Assembly: GCF_002412335.2 (NCBI RefSeq)
Contig: NZ_NXIB02000079.1
Location: forward strand, 1 to 35,290
Source of the DNA: Tychonema bourrellyi FEM_GT703
GTDB taxonomy: Bacteria; Cyanobacteriota; Cyanobacteriia; Cyanobacteriales; Microcoleaceae
Reading direction: 5' to 3'
DNA length: 35,290 nucleotides
Translations under genes and position numbers: made by a program
Shown here: piece after piece, positions 33,845 to 35,290 of the stretch
Layout of the letters: each line of letters begins with the position of its first letter
How positions within the stretch are numbered: position 1 is the first letter of the stretch
Notes under the pieces: generated by a model
What the model saw: the letters and a program-made list of their open reading frames with translations, nothing else
Told to the model about the DNA's origin: nothing
Databases searched by the model: none

Positions 33845-34211
33845 AATCCTGTTGGTCGAAGATAACGAAATGAACAGGGATATGCTTTCCAGACGTCTAG
33901 CTCGCAAGGGACACGAGGTGTTTATTGCCGTGGACGGTGCTGAGGGAGTGTCGATGGCAATTGCCAAAATACCTGATTTGATTCTGATGGATATGAGTCT
34001 ACCAGTTCTGGATGGGTGGCAAGCAACTGAGCAAATTAAGGCGGCTCCTGAAACTAGCACGATTCCGGTGATTGCGCTGACAGCTCACGCTATGGCCGGC
34101 GATCGCGAAAAGTGTTTGGCGGCTGGCTGTGACGATTACGACACCAAACCGGTGGAGTTTCCTCGACTTTTGAGTAAGATTGAATTGCTTCTGAAAGGGG
34201 CCATGACATGA
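33837..34211 (+). CDS. Stand-alone response regulator receiver
   Basis: Single-domain CheY-like receiver of 124 aa. The start at 33837 ([20 protein letters not shown]) is fixed by a strong Shine-Dalgarno sequence (GGGAAGGAGGG) just upstream; the longer frame from 33789 lies inside the preceding gene. Key residues: acidic pair in LLVEDNE, phospho-acceptor Asp52 in LILMDMSLP, Thr in IALTAHAM, and Lys in DTKPVEF. It has no output domain, so it is likely a phosphate shuttle or sink between the hybrid kinase and the cyclase. It overlaps the genes on both sides (eight and four bases). Confidence 0.95.
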   Translation: MAKILLVEDNEMNRDMLSRRLARKGHEVFIAVDGAEGVSMAIAKIPDLILMDMSLPVLDGWQATEQIKAAPETSTIPVIALTAHAMAGDREKCLAAGCDDYDTKPVEFPRLLSKIELLLKGAMT

Positions 34212-35269
34212 AAGGTGATGAGAGCAGCGTTCTGGTTGTTGATGACAATGAGGTGAATCGTGATTTGCTAGCCCGCCGACTTCAGCGTCAAGGCCACGTG
34301 GTGACAGCGGCTGAAGATGGTCTTCAAGCTCTGGAACTGATGCGCTCTTTGCCTTTTGATTTGGTTCTTCTCGACATTATGATGCCCCACATGAACGGTT
34401 ATCAGGTGCTGGAAAATCTGAAGGCTGACGAGCGGTTGCGCCACATCCCGGTGATTATGATTTCGGCAGTGGATGATATTGACAGTATCGTCCGCTGTAT
34501 TGAGTTGGGGGCAGAGGATTATCTTTCTAAGCCTTTTAATCCGGTGTTGTTGAAAGCTCGGATTAGTGCTTGTCTGGAGAAGAAGCGGCTGCGGGATCAG
34601 GAGCAAGCTTATTCGCAGGAGTTGGCTGAGGAAAAGGAAAAGTCTGAGCGGTTACTGTTGAATATTTTACCGCAGGCGATCGCCGAACGCCTGAAACAGG
34701 GTGAAACTACGATCGCCGATAGTTTCTCTGATGTGACTGTAATGTTTGCGGATTTGGTTGGTTTTACGAAGCTTTCGACTCATTTGTCACCGGCGGAGTT
34801 GGTGGAGTTACTCAATCAAATTTTCTCGGAGTTTGACGAGTTGGCCGATCGCTACGAACTTGAGAAAATTAAGACGATCGGCGATGCTTATATGGTGGTT
34901 GGTGGTTTACCCACACCGAGTCAGAATCATGCCGAGGCGATCGCATCTATGGCGATCGACATTCAAGCAGCCATTGCCAAAATGCGAACTAAAGGCGACC
35001 AACCACTCAGTATCCGCATCGGCATCAATACCGGGCCGGTGGAAGCTGGGGTAATTGGTACTAAAAAGTTTACCTATGATTTATGGGGAGATACTGTTAA
35101 TGTTGCTTCTCGGATGGAATCTCTCGGTGTTCCCGGTGGCATTCAAGTAACAGTTGCTACCTACGAACGGCTGCGGGACAAGTATATTTTTGAAGATCGT
35201 GGCCTGCTTCAAGTCAAAGGAAAAGGGGATATGATGACTTATCTGCTTTTGGGCAGAAAGGGTTTATAG
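34208..35269 (+). CDS. Response regulator with class III adenylate cyclase output
   Basis: A 353-aa receiver-cyclase fusion expected to make cAMP in response to phosphorylation. The receiver (residues 1-125) has phospho-acceptor Asp56 in LLDIMMPHMNG. A coiled-coil linker (about 130-165, QELAEEKEKSERLLLNILPQ) leads to the class III cyclase domain (about 170-350). All key residues are present: metal ligands Asp182 (FADLVGFT) and Asp226 (TIGDAYM), purine-specifying Lys222 and Asp291 (the Lys/Asp pair of adenylate cyclases), and transition-state Asn298 and Arg302 (NVASR). It starts within the upstream receiver's stop (ATGA, 34208-34211). A heptamer repeat follows one base after the stop. Confidence 0.96.
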   Translation: MKGDESSVLVVDDNEVNRDLLARRLQRQGHVVTAAEDGLQALELMRSLPFDLVLLDIMMPHMNGYQVLENLKADERLRHIPVIMISAVDDIDSIVRCIELGAEDYLSKPFNPVLLKARISACLEKKRLRDQEQAYSQELAEEKEKSERLLLNILPQAIAERLKQGETTIADSFSDVTVMFADLVGFTKLSTHLSPAELVELLNQIFSEFDELADRYELEKIKTIGDAYMVVGGLPTPSQNHAEAIASMAIDIQAAIAKMRTKGDQPLSIRIGINTGPVEAGVIGTKKFTYDLWGDTVNVASRMESLGVPGGIQVTVATYERLRDKYIFEDRGLLQVKGKGDMMTYLLLGRKGL

Positions 35270-35270
35270 G

Positions 35271-35290
35271 GCATGGGGCATGGGGCATGG
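35271..35290. repeat. Heptamer repeat (GCATGGG)n at the right edge
   Basis: Two full GCATGGG heptamers and six bases of a third begin one base after the cyclase stop codon. The tract runs off the window, so its full length is unknown. Confidence 0.85.

Overview
The window comes from a cyanobacterial chromosome, most likely a filamentous, non-heterocystous Oscillatoriales type (Microcoleus/Oscillatoria-like; the genus is inferred). The evidence is the many HIP1 octamers (GCGATCGC) and gatcg-rich codons, a pilM-pilN-pilO-pilQ cluster without pilP, DUF4912, XisH/XisI and Uma2 family genes, a large TPR-CHAT protein, and many short interspersed repeats and heptanucleotide tandem repeats.

Layout. 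1-5.9 kb: minus-strand type IV pilus operon pilM-pilN-pilO-pilQ. 6.0-7.7 kb: a MITE-like element, then a sugar-type ABC substrate-binding lipoprotein with a terminator. 7.8-8.7 kb: remnants of a JAB/E1 (ThiF) ubiquitin-like cassette, as a truncated gene and a gene with an internal deletion. 8.9-12.8 kb: a 125-aa protein convergent with a 1186-aa TPR-CHAT protease-like protein; their stop codons overlap. 13-15.8 kb: repeats, folC and a HaeIII-type cytosine methyltransferase with no visible nuclease partner. 15.9-19.1 kb: ureide (allantoin/allantoate) genes with a candidate NtcA promoter and a 76-bp tandem array between two convergent genes. 19.4-20.8 kb: a DUF4912 protein with its own terminator. 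21.4-22.7 kb: xisH-xisI and a broken Uma2 gene. 22.8-27 kb: cysS carrying an in-frame repeat insertion, an antitoxin-like small gene, an alpha/beta-hydrolase-fold protein that appears to lack catalytic residues, and an AI-2E/PerM family membrane protein. 27-27.3 kb: two tandem repeat arrays. 27.6-35.3 kb: a four-gene signalling block: MASE1 histidine kinase, large hybrid kinase with two receiver domains, stand-alone receiver, and receiver-adenylate cyclase. The last three overlap translationally.

How it fits together. The pilus genes encode the inner-membrane alignment platform and outer-membrane secretin. The signalling block looks like a phosphorelay ending in cAMP production; in cyanobacteria cAMP is linked to motility, but a connection to these pilus genes is only inference. 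The ureide genes would release nitrogen from allantoin, and the GTA-N8-TAC site fits nitrogen control.

The most striking non-coding theme is how repeats sit flush with genes. Heptamer tracts abut or overlap start or stop codons, dispersed hairpins abut or supply stop codons, and one hairpin repeat lies inside cysS in frame. I found no CRISPR array, rRNA, tRNA or intact transposase. All family calls are from reading the translations; no database search was run.
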